From: an uncultured Eubacteriales bacterium
Lineage (GTDB): Bacteria > Bacillota > Clostridia > Oscillospirales > Oscillospiraceae
Reading direction: 5' to 3'
Assembly (NCBI GenBank): GCA_934567745.1
Contig: CAKTJM010000009.1
Location: 1 to 25,236 of the forward strand
DNA: 25,236 nt
Below, in pieces: positions 24,260-25,236 of the stretch. The notes under the pieces were generated by a model. The model saw nothing but the letters and a program-made list of their open reading frames with translations. It made no database searches and was not told the DNA's origin. A program made the translations under genes and the position numbers. Position 1 is the first letter of the stretch, and every line of letters begins with the position of its first letter.

Positions 24260-25236
24260 TCAGCTCCAGCGGGCGATCAGCTCACGCAGCTGGGCGGTCA
24301 TCTTGCGCAGATCCTTGTTGCTGTGCTCCTTGCTGCCGTGGATGAGGGCCATGGCGTCCATCGCCGTGCGCTCCAGCTCCTGATAGGCCGAGGACATGTG
24401 GCCCTCGGTGGCGAAGCTGGGCTTCTTCGGCGCGATCTCGACACCGGAGGCGAGCATCACGTTGGCGGCCAGGTCGTAGACCTCCTCATACAGCGGGGCG
24501 TGGGCGTGGATCCCGCGCTCGCGGAGGGTGTTGGCGAAGATCTCGGTGACGGGCGCGTCGCCGTGGACCACGAAGACCTGCTTGGGGGCGGGGTCCTTGA
24601 TGTGGTCGATCCAGCCGAGCAGATGGGTCCGGTCGGCGTGGGAGGAGAGGCCCTTGAAGTTGTAGATCTTGGCGTTCACGGCGATGTCCTCGCCGAAGAG
24701 CCGGACCAGCTTGGCCCCCTCCAGCAGGTGACGGCCGAGGGTGCCCTCGCCCTGGTAGCCGACGAAGACGATGGAGCACTCCTCCCGCCAGAGGTTGTGC
24801 TTGAGGTGGTGGCGGATGCGCCCGGCGTCGCACATGCCGGAGGCGGAGATGATGACCTTGGAGGACTTGTCCATGTTGAGCAGCTTGGACTCCTCGCTGG
24901 TGGTGGTCATGCTCAGGCCGGGGAAGGTGAACAGCCGCTCGCCGCCCTTGACCAGCTCGATGGCATCCTCGTCGAGGTAGCCGTGCAGGTCGCCGTCGAA
25001 GATCTTGGTGGCCTCGTTGGCGAGGGGGGAATCGACGACGACGGAGAAGTCGGGGGCGTGCTTGACCAGGCCCTTCTGCTTCATCTCGCGCATGAAGTAC
25101 AGCAGCTCCTGCGTGCGGCCGACGGCGAAGGAGGGGATGATGACGTTGCCGCCGCGGGCGAAGGTCTCGTCGATGATCTCGGCCAGGGCCTCGGTGTACG
25201 AGGCGACGGGCTGGTGGTCGCGGTCGCCGTAGGTGC
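24260..25236 (-). CDS. Beta-CASP metallo-beta-lactamase family nuclease (5' end outside window)
   Basis: The C-terminal 324 residues of an MBL-fold RNA/DNA hydrolase of the beta-CASP group (CPSF/Ysh1-like, COG1236). The open frame continues past the right edge, so the internal ATG at 25093 is not the start. Seen are GGNVIIPSFAVGRTQELLY at the entry to the beta-CASP domain, VVVDSPLA, ISASGMCDAGRIRHHLKH (motif B), GLSSHADR (motif C histidine) and FVVHGDAPVTEIFA in the RMMBL-type tail. The N-terminal HxHxDH zinc site lies outside the window. Such proteins process or degrade RNA; the substrate is unknown. Residues 265-324 form a helical C-terminal extension (RTAMDAMALIHGSKEHSNKD). Confidence 0.93.
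   Translation of the reverse strand, partial: TYGDRDHQPVASYTEALAEIIDETFARGGNVIIPSFAVGRTQELLYFMREMKQKGLVKHAPDFSVVVDSPLANEATKIFDGDLHGYLDEDAIELVKGGERLFTFPGLSMTTTSEESKLLNMDKSSKVIISASGMCDAGRIRHHLKHNLWREECSIVFVGYQGEGTLGRHLLEGAKLVRLFGEDIAVNAKIYNFKGLSSHADRTHLLGWIDHIKDPAPKQVFVVHGDAPVTEIFANTLRERGIHAHAPLYEEVYDLAANVMLASGVEIAPKKPSFATEGHMSSAYQELERTAMDAMALIHGSKEHSNKDLRKMTAQLRELIARWS

Overview
The window reads as chromosomal DNA from a very G+C-rich, spore-forming Firmicute, most likely a gut clostridium of the Oscillospiraceae type. The reasons are a spoIIA operon, a T-box leader before valS, strong AGGAGG-type ribosome sites, sigma-A promoters with near-consensus boxes, and extreme G+C bias that opens long false frames antisense to nearly every gene. 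The family assignment is an inference.

Layout. 1-3047 (-): pyruvate carboxylase, cut by the left edge. 3572-4996 (+): a MocR-type regulator (GntR helix-turn-helix plus aminotransferase). 5130-6101 (+): phosphate acetyltransferase, with its own promoter and terminator. 6174-10251 is an accessory, partly broken block: a promoter with a perfect palindrome between its boxes, a leader of stacked hairpins, a MATE transporter, a merR 5' piece joined out of frame to the 3' part of a YczE/YitT-like membrane gene, a complete MerR-RDD membrane regulator, a cluster of perfect hairpins, and the first ~45 codons of an acetyltransferase. 10344-13402 is core again: YbaK-type deacylase (-) and GluQ (+) from divergent promoters, then spoIIAA-spoIIAB-sigF (-). 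13561-14805 (-) holds a decayed anti-sigma-like pseudogene and two small membrane proteins. 15110-17341 (-) holds an ECF sigma factor, a truncated anti-sigma protein, and a secreted amidase-like gene of visibly lower G+C. 17651-21180 (-) is a T-box operon of a YcxB-like membrane protein and valS. 21247-24170 (-) is an S41 protease with SLH domains followed by asparaginase. 24260-25236 (-) is a beta-CASP metallo-beta-lactamase nuclease, cut by the right edge.

How it fits together. Pyc and Pta are central carbon enzymes. GluQ, YbaK-like protein and ValS all act on tRNA charging or editing but are not one operon. The spoIIA genes set forespore sigma-F activity. The less usual content is regulatory: a membrane-anchored MerR protein, a palindromic repeat family with compensatory base changes, and two independently damaged anti-sigma-like genes.
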